DNA of 64,000 nt from Voacanga thouarsii (GCA_026120185.1 JANUWF010002425.1:806001-870000); one strand, 5' to 3'. Positions 47,205-58,450 are shown, counted from the stretch's first letter. The notes: generated from the sequence alone by a model not told the origin. Numbers and translations: made by a program.

Positions 47205-49693
47205 ATCTACACGAACATTTTCCTTTTTCTCTTTGTCACATCACTAGCTTCCTCTCCAAGGACCAAAACTCCCATACTCACAAAAGAAAGCTTTTGGCCT
47301 ATCCTTCATCAAGGCAAGGTAAAGTGGTCTCTCTCTCTCTCTCTCTCTCTCTCAAAACACTTGAACACACTAATCTCTTTCTCTTGCATAGATCAAAAGC
47401 TGCCATTGTCTCGATCTTCCCCTTCAAACACTAATCATCATCACTTGATTCTTGCAATCCTAGTCATGAAGAGCAACCCTCCAAGAAAGCACATCCTCAG
47501 ACTACTCAAGCCGAGCCTAGGCGTCACTTCTTATCAAGTAGCTTTTGAATCCTTTATTTCAATATATTAAGAGAGGTGGATGAATGATGGGGTTTAAGAT
47601 TATGTTGTGTATAGTTAGAGGATATATTTGACAGAAAAACTAGTACCCGTCTATTGCTTTTATATTACATGTTACTTTGTTACCATGATGGAATGGAGGA
47701 CATGTATTGTGTAGCCAATATTTTTTCCACTTAATATGGCTTAATATGTGATCCATTATGAACTTGACATTATTTAGAAACCTAATGACTATGTTTTTCG
47801 ATTGGGGTTAATGTGTTTGGGTAACAAACTAATTATATGGATAACAATTGATTTCTTTGAGGTTCCCCCCCCCTCAATTTATCTATTGAATAGATTTATT
47901 ATCCACTAATTAGATACTATTGTTTTAATCATTAAATATCAATTATCAGTGAGTGATAAATTATTTGGTCACCTTTTACCTTTATTTAAACTATCGTATA
48001 TTAGATGTTAAACATCAAATACTAAATATTTTTTTCTGTAGAAATTATTAATTGTTGTTTATTTATTAAATATTAATCTTTGGATAACTATGAAGATTGA
48101 ACGATAAGTAGACAATTACTACTTATGCTACGGATTAACTATTACTATTTGTCATTATAAATCAAATACTAAGAGTTATATGATACTGACTATCTGATTT
48201 GAGCTATTTATTAAACGTCCATATTTTCTAATATTTGCTATACACTCATGTAATTATTTACATGCCGTTTACTTACCTAATAAATATTGGTTAGTATTTT
48301 GATAGATGCAATGAGTAAATGAATTTAGTCAACAATTAATAGCTAAACTATAAGCTTACTAATTATTATTTATTCATGAACTTACAACTAATATTTATAA
48401 ATATCTTCTTAATTCGTGTTTAGTGATTAAATGCCACTTGTTTATTAGCTCTACATGATATATCTAGAGAAGTTGTTAGTTAAAGGTTTTAATTATGGAT
48501 TAAATTTAATCTAGATGGGGTCGGGATCTCGAATCTAGTTGTGCTATGATTTAAGCTTATTGGAAGATTCCAATTTGGTAAGTACTTGCACAAACATTTG
48601 ATAAAAGATGCACAAACTTTGCAAGTCGTTATGTTAAATTCTTCCAATTTCTGATTCAAAAACCAAATATGATAAACTCACACTTTGGGCACTAAATGTC
48701 ATTCTAAGCAAATCATCATTCTTTTTGAAAACCATATTAGATTTTAGATCTTTTAAATGCATATTACCATATTTGAGTAATCTAATAGTTTGGATTTTTG
48801 TTGAGAAAATCCTAAATCGAGAAATGATTCTTTAAGTACTCAATTAGAGTAGGTTCCTAGTACTAGTCTCTGAGAGCTAGTCTAGTCTCCAAGTAGATGA
48901 CCACCTCTAGAAGATGAACTCTTTCAGTATGAGATACCAGTACTAGTAAGTCAAGCCAGTCTATACTAGCACTATGGTCTGGATGGGACTGTAGACCAGA
49001 GATAGATGACTAGTAATTTTGAGGTGGAACATGGAGGAGTATTCCCTCCCAGTAGGCTAATCATTCACTTCGATGTGATGCAGGATTTCATAGTGACTGG
49101 CCATGTTGTTGAGTTTCATAACTCCTTAACTATGGATTTATGTTGTTATGATATTATAAGTGGTTTGGTTTATTGAGAAATTCTTGCTTTAATTATCCGA
49201 ATTCAAATTTTGTATCATGTGATTTACTGCAACTGAGAACTACTCCATATTTACTTGTTAGAAGACTTGCAAATGTTTTCTGATGACTATTTATGAAATT
49301 GTATCATAACAGAATTTTAAAATTGTTCTATATGCACACACTGGACTTACTAAGAATTCCTTTCTCACACTTTTTTCTCCATTATATTTCAGAAAGTACT
49401 AGAACTGAGATGGGAAACTATTAGAGACAAGTGTTGTTTGAGATTGTAATGCTTATTTATTTATCTGTTGGTTGAGGAGATATTTGACCTCTAGATGCTA
49501 TTTTATTTACGTCATGAATTTTGGTCTTAAACAATTTAAGTTGTTTCTGAGACCTTCTAATAAGTTTTGATATAATGTATTTTAAGTTGAGTTTAATACT
49601 TTCTCTACTTTGCCTAGTTATAAAGACCCCTGGTCCTAAGGACAAGGTAATATCCCTGACCCTTTTTGGGTCACATAGTAGTGGGGTGTTACA
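45305..49693 (+). mobile_element. F 5' LTR (Tekay/Del-like gypsy)
   Basis: The LTR starts TGTAAAACCCC and ends GGTGTTACA (4,389 bp), followed two bases later by the PBS. It shares with M the tRNA-like segment near the start, CT-rich tracts in the middle, an AGTACTC-type block (48,836) and a TATAAAG box (49,619-49,625). The left flank GGTAG (45,300-45,304) would be the target copy; the partner is not seen. The 175-codon ORF at 47,043-47,570 reads through microsatellites and is rejected. Confidence 0.85.
47140..47199. repeat. Compound (CA)n(CT)n microsatellite in F's LTR
   Basis: (CA)n covers 47,140-47,172 and (CT)n 47,173-47,199. A second (CT)n tract is at 47,328-47,353. Confidence 0.95.
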
Positions 49694-49695
49694 AG

Positions 49696-49707
49696 TGGTA
49701 TCAGAGC
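49696..49707 (+). other. F primer-binding site, initiator tRNA-Met
   Basis: TGGTATCAGAGC is a perfect match to the usual plant initiator-Met PBS, two bases after the LTR. Confidence 0.9.
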
Positions 49708-49813
49708 TTAGGTTTAGGCTTTACCTTTTATGTATAAGGATTTATTGCTTTAAGCTTTTTTGATATGATATTGACTATTGTGTCTTTTTTTGTAGAGAAT
49801 AGTTAGAAGATAC

Positions 49814-50283
49814 ATGCCAGTGGTAAGATCGTGGCCTCCCATGTGCGGACTTCATGCACCACCACCTCCAATCGATTCTCCTCTTTCGCCCTTTGAGTTG
49901 AAGTCAAAATCTAACCTTGACCTCTCTGAGCCAGAAAACAATGAGGAGGATGTAGAAATGATAGAGCCTATTTTGGCTATGAGCATGAAGTTGACCTGAC
50001 AACTGATATTTACAATATGGGAGAGCTAGACTTTAAGCAACTCAAGAGTGACTGGGATGAGCACATAGCTAGACGCATTGAATGGGCTAGACAGGTAGAA
50101 CTCAAGGGGAAATACAAAGTATGGGAGAGTGTGAAGGGGACAGATGTGAGTGAGGAGATTCCCAATAGACATAGTGGGGAGGGTAAGTATTTGAAATTTG
50201 TAGATGAGAATGGTATAGACTTTTCGAAAAACACTAGGGGTTGGCTGTACGAATATCGGAATGGAGAGTCGGACGATAAGTGA
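49814..50283 (+). pseudogene. F ORF upstream of gag, broken
   Basis: Two overlapping frames make one likely ORF. The first (49,814-49,999) starts MPVVRSWPPMCGLHAPPPP and becomes acidic (EPENNEEDVEMIEP). The second (50,017-50,283) reads GELDFKQLKSDWDEHIARR, KGKYKVWESVKGTD and GWLYEYRNGESDDK. A one-base shift near 49,985 separates them. It occupies the same place as Gy2's ORF1, between PBS and gag, and has a similar acidic centre, but I see no clear residue alignment. Family unknown. The element is cut at 50,335 by G, so gag and pol are missing. Confidence 0.45.
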
Positions 50284-50334
50284 CCTAAAGAAGGTCATCC
50301 TAAGTGCTAGGATAGTAAGGACCCTTAGTTCTTT

Positions 50335-51766
50335 CGATGTGTATGAATTTGAGTATAAAAATCATATAAAAATAAGCACATTCCCAATCAAGTTTAAATT
50401 AAAATGTTAATCCCAAATTACACATTTGAGCAAGAGTACACATCATTAAGCATAGCATAGGGTTTAAAATGAGTACCGATCCTCAAGGAACAAATATGCC
50501 TTATTCATTTTTCTTTCATTGTTTAACCGACTCAATAAAGTGAAAATGAATAAAAAGGAAAATAAAATAAAATAAAATAATATATACATGTCAAAGGATG
50601 GAGAATTATGTAACTCAAACCATTATTTTGACAAACATGACCTTAAAATATCCAATCATTATCATAAATAATTATTCTCTTGGCATCATGAAAGATTAAA
50701 GATAGATTCACTTCTTTTCTAATCCCTGAAATCACCATCTTCTAGACAAATTAGCATCACATATCCTGTCTGAACTAATTCACCCAATGATTAAATACAA
50801 TCCTTGATTAAATTTTCATATCCTGAAAAATTTAAAATATGAACTTAACCAATGAATCCATATCCTGGCAGACATCAATTAATCTTTAATTACCCAATTC
50901 TTAACAATTAACCCTTTTCCAAGCAAGTTAATAGACAACAAATATGAAATTAATGAATTGAGACTATCATCAACCCCTTTTCCAAGCAAGTTAATAGGAA
51001 GAAACAACAAATTAATCTTTTAATCAGCATAAGTAATTAAATACCAAGAATAACAATCAATTAATCAAAAGATCAAAGTAACTCTAAAAATCATGAATAC
51101 CTAAAACAATGTCAAATTATAGTAAAATAATTAATACATCATTGTTCAAGAAAAGAAAACAAAGTTAAAAGAAAGCACTCATAGACAAGTCTCATTCTTC
51201 TTCCTTCGTAGACTTTCTTATACAATCCTCCTTAATTTGATGAATTCCTCCTTAATTTTGAGTGATTTATGTTTTGATCCATGAATTCATCCTTCTGACT
51301 TGTGTTTTCCCTCTATTTATAGGTTTTAGAAGTGCCTAAGCTCTTCCCTCTAGGATTTCTAGCCGAATAGAAGTAGGAAAATACTAAAACTTTGGAAATT
51401 GACAAAAATGCACACGAAAATCGAGGCACTGCCTCAGTACCAGTGCACAGCCAGCACCGCCTATCTTGCCTAGGGCTGGCATCGGTTTTGTTCTACCTTT
51501 CTATCCGTTCGCTGATTTTTCATGATTTTGTGCCAAGTCTTTTAGATTGCAGCCGGCGCCGCTTCTGGGCTCCTAATTGGCACCAGCTCTGTTCTGTTCC
51601 GTGACGTTTTAGCCTTATTTTACCCTTAACATCTGAAAAAATGCACAAAATACCTTTTCAAGGGTAAAATCTCGAATATGAAGGAATATGACTAGTTATT
51701 GTACAAAATTTATCACAAAATGGTCTCAAATAACTAGGAAATATATAACTAATTTAGGCCCTATCA
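50335..51766 (-). mobile_element. G 3' LTR
   Basis: It runs from CGATGTGTATG to TAGGCCCTATCA (1,432 bp) and is homologous to A, E and L. The GC-rich cluster is at 51,430-51,605 and the TATA box at 51,316-51,321. The first bases CGATGTGTAT match solo LTR L (37,884), which marks a subfamily with an ACACATCG end. Confidence 0.8.
51316..51321 (-). promoter_or_regulatory. TATA box of the G 3' LTR
   Basis: TTTATA on the plus strand (CCTATAAATAGAGGG on the element strand). Confidence 0.5.
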
Positions 51767-51806
51767 GATTCCCCCACACTTAGCTCTTTGCTTGTCCTCA
51801 AGCAAA
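51767..51806 (-). promoter_or_regulatory. G polypurine tract plus hairpin
   Basis: GATTCCCCCACACTT on the plus strand is the polypurine tract. TTTGCTTG (51,787-51,794) and CAAGCAAA (51,799-51,806) form a perfect 8-bp hairpin whose coding-strand sequence is identical to T1's (1,842-1,861). The distance to the LTR is 20 bases here and 19 in T1. Confidence 0.7.
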
Positions 51807-53965
51807 ATATCAAAGACAAGTAGAAAAACACAAGTTTTCACACAATCACTCAATTAATTTCAAAATAATATTTCCAATGCTTTCTTTTTTCAAGACAAAA
51901 AAAACATATGCTACTATACCTTTCATAACAAATGCAAGACTTATGTAAGTGAAAAATGACTAGTAGAACCATCCCAACACTTAACATCATTCTCAAACTA
52001 TTGGAAAGAATTTAGTTCAAAGAAAATATGCATTCTATAAGCTTACTTTTCATCCACTCTCTCCACTAATCTGAGACATATCATGATTCTACTTAGGCCA
52101 AGTAGGAATTTTAAGCTTGTAATGTAAGGCTAAAGGATTTGTAATGTAGTTGTCAAACGAAGGATATAGGAAAATCAAATATAAAAGAAGATGAGAGTTT
52201 GCAAGAAAAGGATAAATAAAATATATCAATAGATTCCAGACTTTCTTGCTCTCCTATCACAAAATCAATCAAAAACCCATAACCTTGTATAACAATCATA
52301 TCACAGTTCAAGCAAATCTTGCATTCTTTTCATCAATTATTCTTAACTCCTCAATCATATTGCACAAGATTATCAAAATTTCAGCAATTCTTATTCCAAT
52401 CAACCACATTCTTCCTATGCTCTTCTTTTCTTTTTCTTTCAGCTTTTCAAATGCTGCTTTTATTTGTTTCTCAATTTTTTTTCTTTCAATATTTTCTAGC
52501 ATCTTTTTGTTTTACTCAATCTTTCTAATCTTCCTCCTTTCTCATTTCATAATTCCAACTCAACACATGATGCATGACTGAAAGTAACAAGTCATGACAT
52601 TTACACAAGCATTTTCGCTCACAATTCTTCTACTTGTACTTTTATCCATCAAGAGCAATCAAAGATTTGGAAGGTAAATCAAACTCTCAGCAAGAAGTAA
52701 TGGACAAAGTATGATAACGGATTTAAGAAAGAAATTGACAATTTAGGTTCAAAATAGGCACTAGGGATAATATAAAATAGGTAGGCTTGAAAATCTCCAA
52801 TTATCCAAAGAAGGCCTATTACCGTCATCCCTAAGTTAAATCATGAATGTCTTTCTTATTTCGCCTCGAGAGGTATTCAAGTAAGTTCTAGAATGCTCAA
52901 TGAATTTTAGTAGAAAAATAGGTTTAAGAACAATATAAAGCATTTGATCAAGAACTACTTAGTCTAAGTGCGTGCAAAAAGTCTTGCATAAGCCACAAAT
53001 GATATAGAACATATGCTCTATGATCTAGCACAAAGACATGCATTAAAAAAACATCTTGAAAGCTTAAAAAAAATCAGAAAATTTTTTAAAAAATTGCTAA
53101 AAAGGTTCAAAGAAGAATGAAGCATAGAAGAAGCATAAAAGAATTCTCATTCTAACCACTCCCCTACACTTAAACTAGATATTGTCCTTAATGGCCAATC
53201 AAATAGAGGAAGGAAATATCACCACGGGACCAAAAATAAAGGGGAAAAGAGAACAAAGAAAATACTTCCATTGCATTGTGCATGCTCCTACAAAAGAGTT
53301 GAATTCCAGCAGAAATGAGCATTGTTAAAGTACCTAAAAAGAAAAATACACAAAAGAAACACACCAAAGCATAAAAGCTAGAAAAGAAAAATAAGCAAAA
53401 AGTAAAGGAAATAGTAGAAAAAAATAAAAGTACAAGAACTAACTAGAAAAGTCATGAAAATATAAAGGAAAAGGAGAATGACAAGTAGGAACACGTGCAG
53501 AAAAATCATCTTCCCTCTCGCGACAGGAGCCGGCGCCGGCCTTAGGTTGTCTGGGCTCTGATTTTTTTTTTGTGAAAAATAAAATAAAAATAATGAACAC
53601 ACAACAATAATTAATAATGCAATTCAATTGATGAAGAAACAAATAAAAATTAAATAAAACAAAGAAAATAAAAAAATTGTTCCAAATCACAAAAACTTAA
53701 AGCAAGAAAGACTTCACTGCTTTCTACGGCTAACACCTAGAAAAGACAAGAAGAAAGTTAGATAACAAAATTTACAATTCAAACAAAATTAAAAGAACAA
53801 ATTAGTCAATTAAACTTCAGTCAAATTTAGTAAATTAGATTAGAAAGATACACAAGATACAAAAGATGACACCTTTTGCAAAAAGAACAATTGTACAAAT
53901 TTACTTATTTACATATTTACATATTGACATGGTTAAATCACCAAAATCCAGGATTTCATGATATT
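51807..53965 (-). other. G internal non-coding region
   Basis: I see no gene in this 2.2 kb. It is AT-rich with T-rich runs that create short frames (52,246-52,581). It has a second polypurine-like block at 53,157-53,187 (CTCCCCTACACTTAAAC on the plus strand, with GACAATAT beside it on the element strand), also present in E at 31,998-32,040. An isolated GGAGCCGGCGCCGGCC palindrome lies at 53,526-53,541. The leader next to the PBS (ATATCATGAAATCCTGG) matches A and I. Confidence 0.6.
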
Positions 53966-53968
53966 GTT

Positions 53969-54150
53969 CCTCAGCAACGACGCCAAAAACTTGATGTGTA
54001 ATCAAGTTTTTCAAAAATGCCTCTATGATGAAATAGAAAACTATCTGAATCCCCAGCAACGATGCCAAAAACTTGGTGTCAAATCAAGTTTTTCAAAAAT
54101 ACCTCCATGATGAAACATATCCTAATCCTCAGCAACGGCACCAAAAACTT
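53969..54150 (-). repeat. Triplicated tRNA-Asp primer-binding site of G
   Basis: Three PBS-like units occur: CAGCAACGACGCCAAAAACTT (about 53,972), CAGCAACGATGCCAAAAACTT (about 54,054) and CAGCAACGGCACCAAAAACTT (about 54,130), spaced about 82 and 76 bases apart (each quoted as its core). Units 1 and 2 are each followed by a spacer with ATCAAGTTTTTCAAAAAT and CCTC(T/C)ATGATGAAA. Unit 1 continues into TTGATGTGT, which looks like an LTR end. Only the unit at 54,130 adjoins the LTR. A and E have one copy. Confidence 0.75.
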
Positions 54151-55618
54151 TATGTGTTTGAATTTAGGTATAAAAATCATATAATAATAAGCACATTTCC
54201 AATCAAGTTTAAATTAAAATGTTAACCTCAAATTACAAATATGAGCAAGCGTACTCATCATTAACATAGCAAAGGGTTCAAACGAGTGTCGATCCTCAAT
54301 GAACAAATATGCATTAATCCCTTTTCTTTCATGGTTTAACCTACTCAATAAAGTGAAAAAGAAATAAAAAGGAAAATAAAATAAAAGAAAAATATAGACA
54401 TGTTAAGGATGGAGAATTATGTAACTCAAACCATTATTTTGACAAACATGACCTTAAAGCACTTAACCATTATCATAACTAATTATTCTCTTGGCATCAT
54501 GAAGGATTAAGATAGATTCACTTCTTTGGTCAATCCATGAAATCACTATCTTCTCGATAAATTAGAATCACTTAGTCTCGGCAAATTTAAAACATGAAGC
54601 TAACCAATGAACCTTTAGTCTCGGAAGACATCAATAAACCTTTAATTACCAATTCTAAGCAATTAACCCCCTTGGTCTAATAAGTTAATAGCCAACAGAT
54701 ATGAAATTAATGACTTGAAACCACCATCAACCCTCTTGGTCTAGTAAGCCAATAGAGAGAAACAACCAACTAATCTCGTAATAAGCACAAGTAATCAAAT
54801 ACCAAGAATAACAACTAATTAACCAAAAGATCAAATAACTCTAAAAATTATGAATATTTAAAACAATGTCGAATCATAATAAAACAATTAACATATCATT
54901 GTTCAAGAAAAAGAAAACAAAGTAAAAGAAAGCACTCATAGACAAGCCTCCTTCTTCTTTCTTTGAAGACCTTCTTGTACAACCCTCATTGAATTGAAGA
55001 ATTCCTCCTTTGATTTTGAGTGATTTTCTGTGATAATCAATGAATTCTCTCAATTTCTCTTACATTTTCCATCTATTTATAGGCTTAGGAAGTGCCTAAA
55101 CTCATTGGTGCAAGGTTCTTGGACGAGTAGAAATAGGAAGATACTAAAATTTCACAGATTTCCAAAAACCCCGTAGAAAAATCAAGATCTCATCTTTTCC
55201 TCAGAGCACAGCTAGCGCCGTCTTGGCTGCTAGAGCCGGTCCCGATTGTGTTCTGTTTCTTTCTTTGTTCGCCGATTTTTTCTTGATTTCAGCACCATGT
55301 TGTCCAGAGTACAGCCGGCGTCACCTTGGCTACTGGAGCCGGCACAGGTTCGGTTCTGTTCCGCCCTGTTTCAACAATATTTTGTCGTCTTGAAGTTCAT
55401 GTCATCATCACATGGCCAACACCGGTTCCACTGCCCTATCCAGCGCCGCCTTTATTCTGTTTTACGATGTTTTACCCCTAAAATTTGAAATAATGAACAA
55501 CATACCTTTCCAAGGGTAAAATATCAAATATGAAGAAATATGACTAGTTATTGAATAAAATGTGTCACAAAAGAGCCTCAAATAACTAGGAAAAACATGA
55601 CTAATTTAGCCCCTATAA
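54151..55618 (-). mobile_element. G 5' LTR
   Basis: On the element strand it starts at 55,618 (a decayed TGATAGGG, seen as AGCCCCTATAA on the plus strand) and ends at the PBS. It is 1.47 kb. The GC-rich cluster is at 55,205-55,450 and the TATA box at 55,076-55,081. Its sequence differs visibly from the 3' LTR, for example in the block around 54,560-54,740, which suggests the two LTRs are not an identical pair from one insertion. Confidence 0.8.
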
Positions 55619-56213
55619 AAAATGTTATAATTATTGGGGGTGGAATTGCAATTATTAAATTCTTTTAGACAAATTAAAAATATGTTATAATTTGATGGGC
55701 CTAATTGCGATTATTAAAACTCCAAGCCCATGAAAGAAAAAAAAGATTAATATTTGTTTCCTAAAACAATTAGGAAAAAAATTACATACTAAAAGGTTTA
55801 GGTTCTTCACATGTGGTTATATATTTGTATCATGAACGAAAAGCTACATCTTCATACTTTTCGGAAACATATTGTCGCCAGGAATTTTTTTTTTCTTTAA
55901 TTTCTTCTCCAATTTAAATTCCTAGGCACCAATAAAAAATTTTCTACTAGAAAAAATTGATGGTTATTGAATACATTCTCATGTGGATCAATATTAGAGA
56001 AATTCCTATCCTTAGAATTTAATAGTTCATGCTCAGAAAAATATTTTGGAAGGGTCTTGCGTGCGAAGAAAAATTTTAAAAGCTACGTTTTTTAGGCACT
56101 AATTTTTTCTTTCCTCTATTAACATGTTTAATTACATACAAGTGATCTTTTAAGTATATTTGATTTTAATTTTCGCTACACATTAATTGTTATTGCATGA
56201 TTGAAATCCAACA
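55619..56213 (-). mobile_element. Copia-like LTR fragment related to C1 and C2
   Basis: This is the reverse complement of about 7,429-8,110 of C2, with shared blocks such as GATCAATATTAGAGAAATT and TTAATTACATAC. On its own strand it starts TGTTGGATTTCAATCATGC at 56,213. The distal two thirds are missing and the cut edge abuts G's 5' LTR. Confidence 0.75.
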
Positions 56214-56756
56214 GATTTTGCTTAGAATACAAGGCCATTGACTAATTTTATGCTTTTATATCGCTTAGAATATAGGGGTATTTATTAAGGATTAGTTTTA
56301 ATGCATCTTTTGATTGGTTGGTCAGATGTCCATTAATTTGGCTAGAAGATAGTGAATCAATGGCTTGAAAAAGAAGTGGAGTCTATTTTATTCCTTCATG
56401 GTGTTAGGATAGTAATTAATTTTGATAATTGCTAGTCAATCATTATCTTGTTTTTAGGAATTTCTATCTACTTTTACATGTATTTTCTCCTAGATTTTGT
56501 CAAGACTTTAATTTTTACTTTTGTTTTTATTTTTTCTTTTCTTTCTAATCACTCTAGTTGGTAGGTTAAACAAATGACAAATAGTTACTAATGGTACTTG
56601 TTCCTTAAGGATCACTATTTATTAATGCCCTTCACTATGCTTTATGATAAGTGCATTTGCTTATATGTATGATTTAGGGTTAACATTTTTAATTAAAACT
56701 TGATTGGAAATGGATTTAAAAATGTATGATTTTATATGCCCAAATCTTACGCATCA
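56214..56756 (+). mobile_element. I 5' LTR, terminal part (Athila/Tat-like)
   Basis: It ends CCCAAATCTTACGCATCA at 56,756 and the PBS follows. It shares the terminal region (TTGTTCCTTAAGGATC, GCTTATATGTATGATTTAGGG) with A, E, G and T1. The LTR start is missing, cut by the Copia-like fragment and G. Confidence 0.75.
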
Positions 56757-56764
56757 AGTTTTTT

Positions 56765-56781
56765 TGGCGCTGCTGCTAGGG
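56765..56781 (+). other. I primer-binding site, tRNA-Asp
   Basis: TGGCGCTGCTGCTAGGG matches the complement of the tRNA-Asp 3' end at 13 or 14 of 17 positions. The leader ATATCATGAAAGCTTGAATT follows, as in A. Confidence 0.8.
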
Positions 56782-56817
56782 ATAAATATCATGAAAGCTT
56801 GAATTCTATTAATTTAG

Positions 56818-56818
<1 letters not shown>

Positions 56819-56861
<43 letters not shown>

Positions 56862-56867
56862 TTATTC

Positions 56868-56898
<31 letters not shown>

Positions 56899-56944
56899 TG
56901 TATGTATGTATGTATGTATGTATGTATGTATGTATGTATGTATG
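56819..56944. repeat. (CA)n and (TATG)n microsatellites in the I leader
   Basis: (CA)n covers 56,819-56,860 and (TATG)n 56,869-56,944 (19 units). In A and G the same leader position holds short, irregular TATATG- and ACATATT-like sequence, so the tract expanded from an existing AT-rich seed. Confidence 0.95.
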
Positions 56945-57094
56945 CTATTTATTATAATTAGACGCCATATCTTGTTGTTTGTATGATTATATAATCTTTG
57001 GATTAATTTGATAATTTTTGTATTTTGTGTAACAATTGTAAATAGATGGAAATTTTTTAGATTCTCAATAATTATTTTCTTTTCTCTAGTCTAA

Positions 57095-58450
57095 TCCCTG
57101 GTTTGTGACCCGCCGACTAAAAGAAGCATTGTGGATATCAATCCAGAGATCGAAAGGATATTAGCACAGCTTTGGAAGGAAAGTAAGCAAATGATTGAGT
57201 TAAGATAAATACATGACCAATTAGCAGGTGTTAGTTAAACCCTAGATATGGAGGTCAATCAAAATGGTGGTAATGGTAATGAGGGTAATAGAAGAACAAT
57301 AAGTGATTTTGCTGGACTCGCAATTTTAGGATTAGGTTCAAGCATTGCTAGGCCAAGGATGGTTGCCAAAAACTTTGAAATTAATTCTAACATTATCTAA
57401 ATGATTCAATAAATGGTGCAGTTTGATGGTTTACTAGATGAACACACTAATGCCCATCTTGCAAGTTTTCTAAAAATTTGTGATACATTTAAGATGAATG
57501 GTGTGCAGGAAAATGCTACAAACTTGAGACTCTTTTATTTTTCTCTTAGGGGTAGAGCTAAATCCTAGTTGAAATCTTTACCGGCAAGATCCATTACTAC
57601 GTCGAATGCTCATGCTGAAAAAATCCTAGCTAAATATCCCCCCCCCCCACAGCTAAGACAGCTAAACTTAGAACTAATATTTTTTCCTTTAAGAAATGGA
57701 GTCGGAAAGCCTATATGAGTGTTGGGAAAGGCAGAAAGTGATGCATAAAAAATGCTCTCATCATGGATTTGACTTAGGAATGCATATGCAAATTTTTCAT
57801 AATAGGTTAAATTTTGCTTTCAAACAATTAATTGATGCATTGGCTGGAGGAACAACAAGTTCTAAGACTTCAAAGGAATTGTATGACTTGGTTGATAATG
57901 CTGTGAACAACTACTCCTGGGGAAATCCATGGTCTAGGATTCGTGTTTAAGGAATCTATAAGGTTGATACTATTACTGCCCTTGAAGCTAAAGTTGAAGC
58001 ACTGACTCAAAGGATGGAACAATTTGGTTGTAGCCCCTCCTCGCGAGCAAGTTATAAGCAATAAGTGTGATTTTTGTGGAGAATGACATCCTAATCAAGA
58101 ATGCTAAAGTATAGCTTCATCTCCAGACTCATTCTTAGACGAGGTTGTTTTAGTTGGGAATGGAAGATAATGGAACACTACTTATAGCAATACATACAAC
58201 CTTGGTTGGAAGAACCAACCTAATTATTCTTAGAATAATCAAGCTCAATCTAGGCATGCTCTTCCAAACTTCAACCAAAGGTCTAATCCCTCCTTACCCT
58301 ATAATGCTCAATCATCCAATCCATCATAACAATATGGTAAGTTCAATTAAACTCGTTTCCAAGGAATTGACGCAATAACAGCAAATTTGGAGGCTTCAAT
58401 GAAAAACTTGGATAATTAAATTAGTCAATTAGTTAAGCTCCTTGGAGAAT
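57095..58450 (+). pseudogene. I gag (Athila/Tat type), broken
   Basis: The N-terminal part reads FAGLAILGLGSSIARPRMV. The capsid domain follows: MVQFDGLLDEHTNAHLASFL, NLRLFYFSLRGRAKS, then stop for Trp, LKSLPARSITT, KILAKY, and after a frameshift at an 11-base C run (57,638-57,648) ESLYECWERQKVMHKKCSHH and GFDLGMHMQIFHNRLN, QLIDALAGGTTSSKT. The open stretch is 57,696-57,950. A zinc-knuckle-like CDFCGE, stop, HPNQEC lies at 58,066-58,104. The tail includes WNTTYSNTYNLGWKNQPNYS. This layout is that of Athila/Tat Gag. Multiple stops inactivate it. Confidence 0.85.

Larger units (their letters stand above)
50335..55618 (-). mobile_element. G: two-LTR non-autonomous element (Asp-primed)
   Basis: The 3' LTR is 50,335-51,766, the internal region 51,767-54,150 and the 5' LTR 54,151-55,618. 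The order polypurine tract - internal - PBS - LTR is right for a minus-strand element. No protease, RT, RNase H, integrase or recognisable Gag is found. Flanks do not match: TCTTT on the left is F sequence, and on the right AAAAA belongs to a Copia-like LTR fragment. This suggests recombination between two elements, not one simple insertion. Confidence 0.8.

Noticed and set aside
47043..47570. 175-codon ORF with Thr/His and Ser/Leu runs
   Set aside because: The frame is created by (CA)n and (CT)n microsatellites inside F's LTR.
56736..56957. 73-codon ORF ending in Tyr/Val/Cys/Met repeats
   Set aside because: It is translation of the PBS, (CA)n and (TATG)n tracts.
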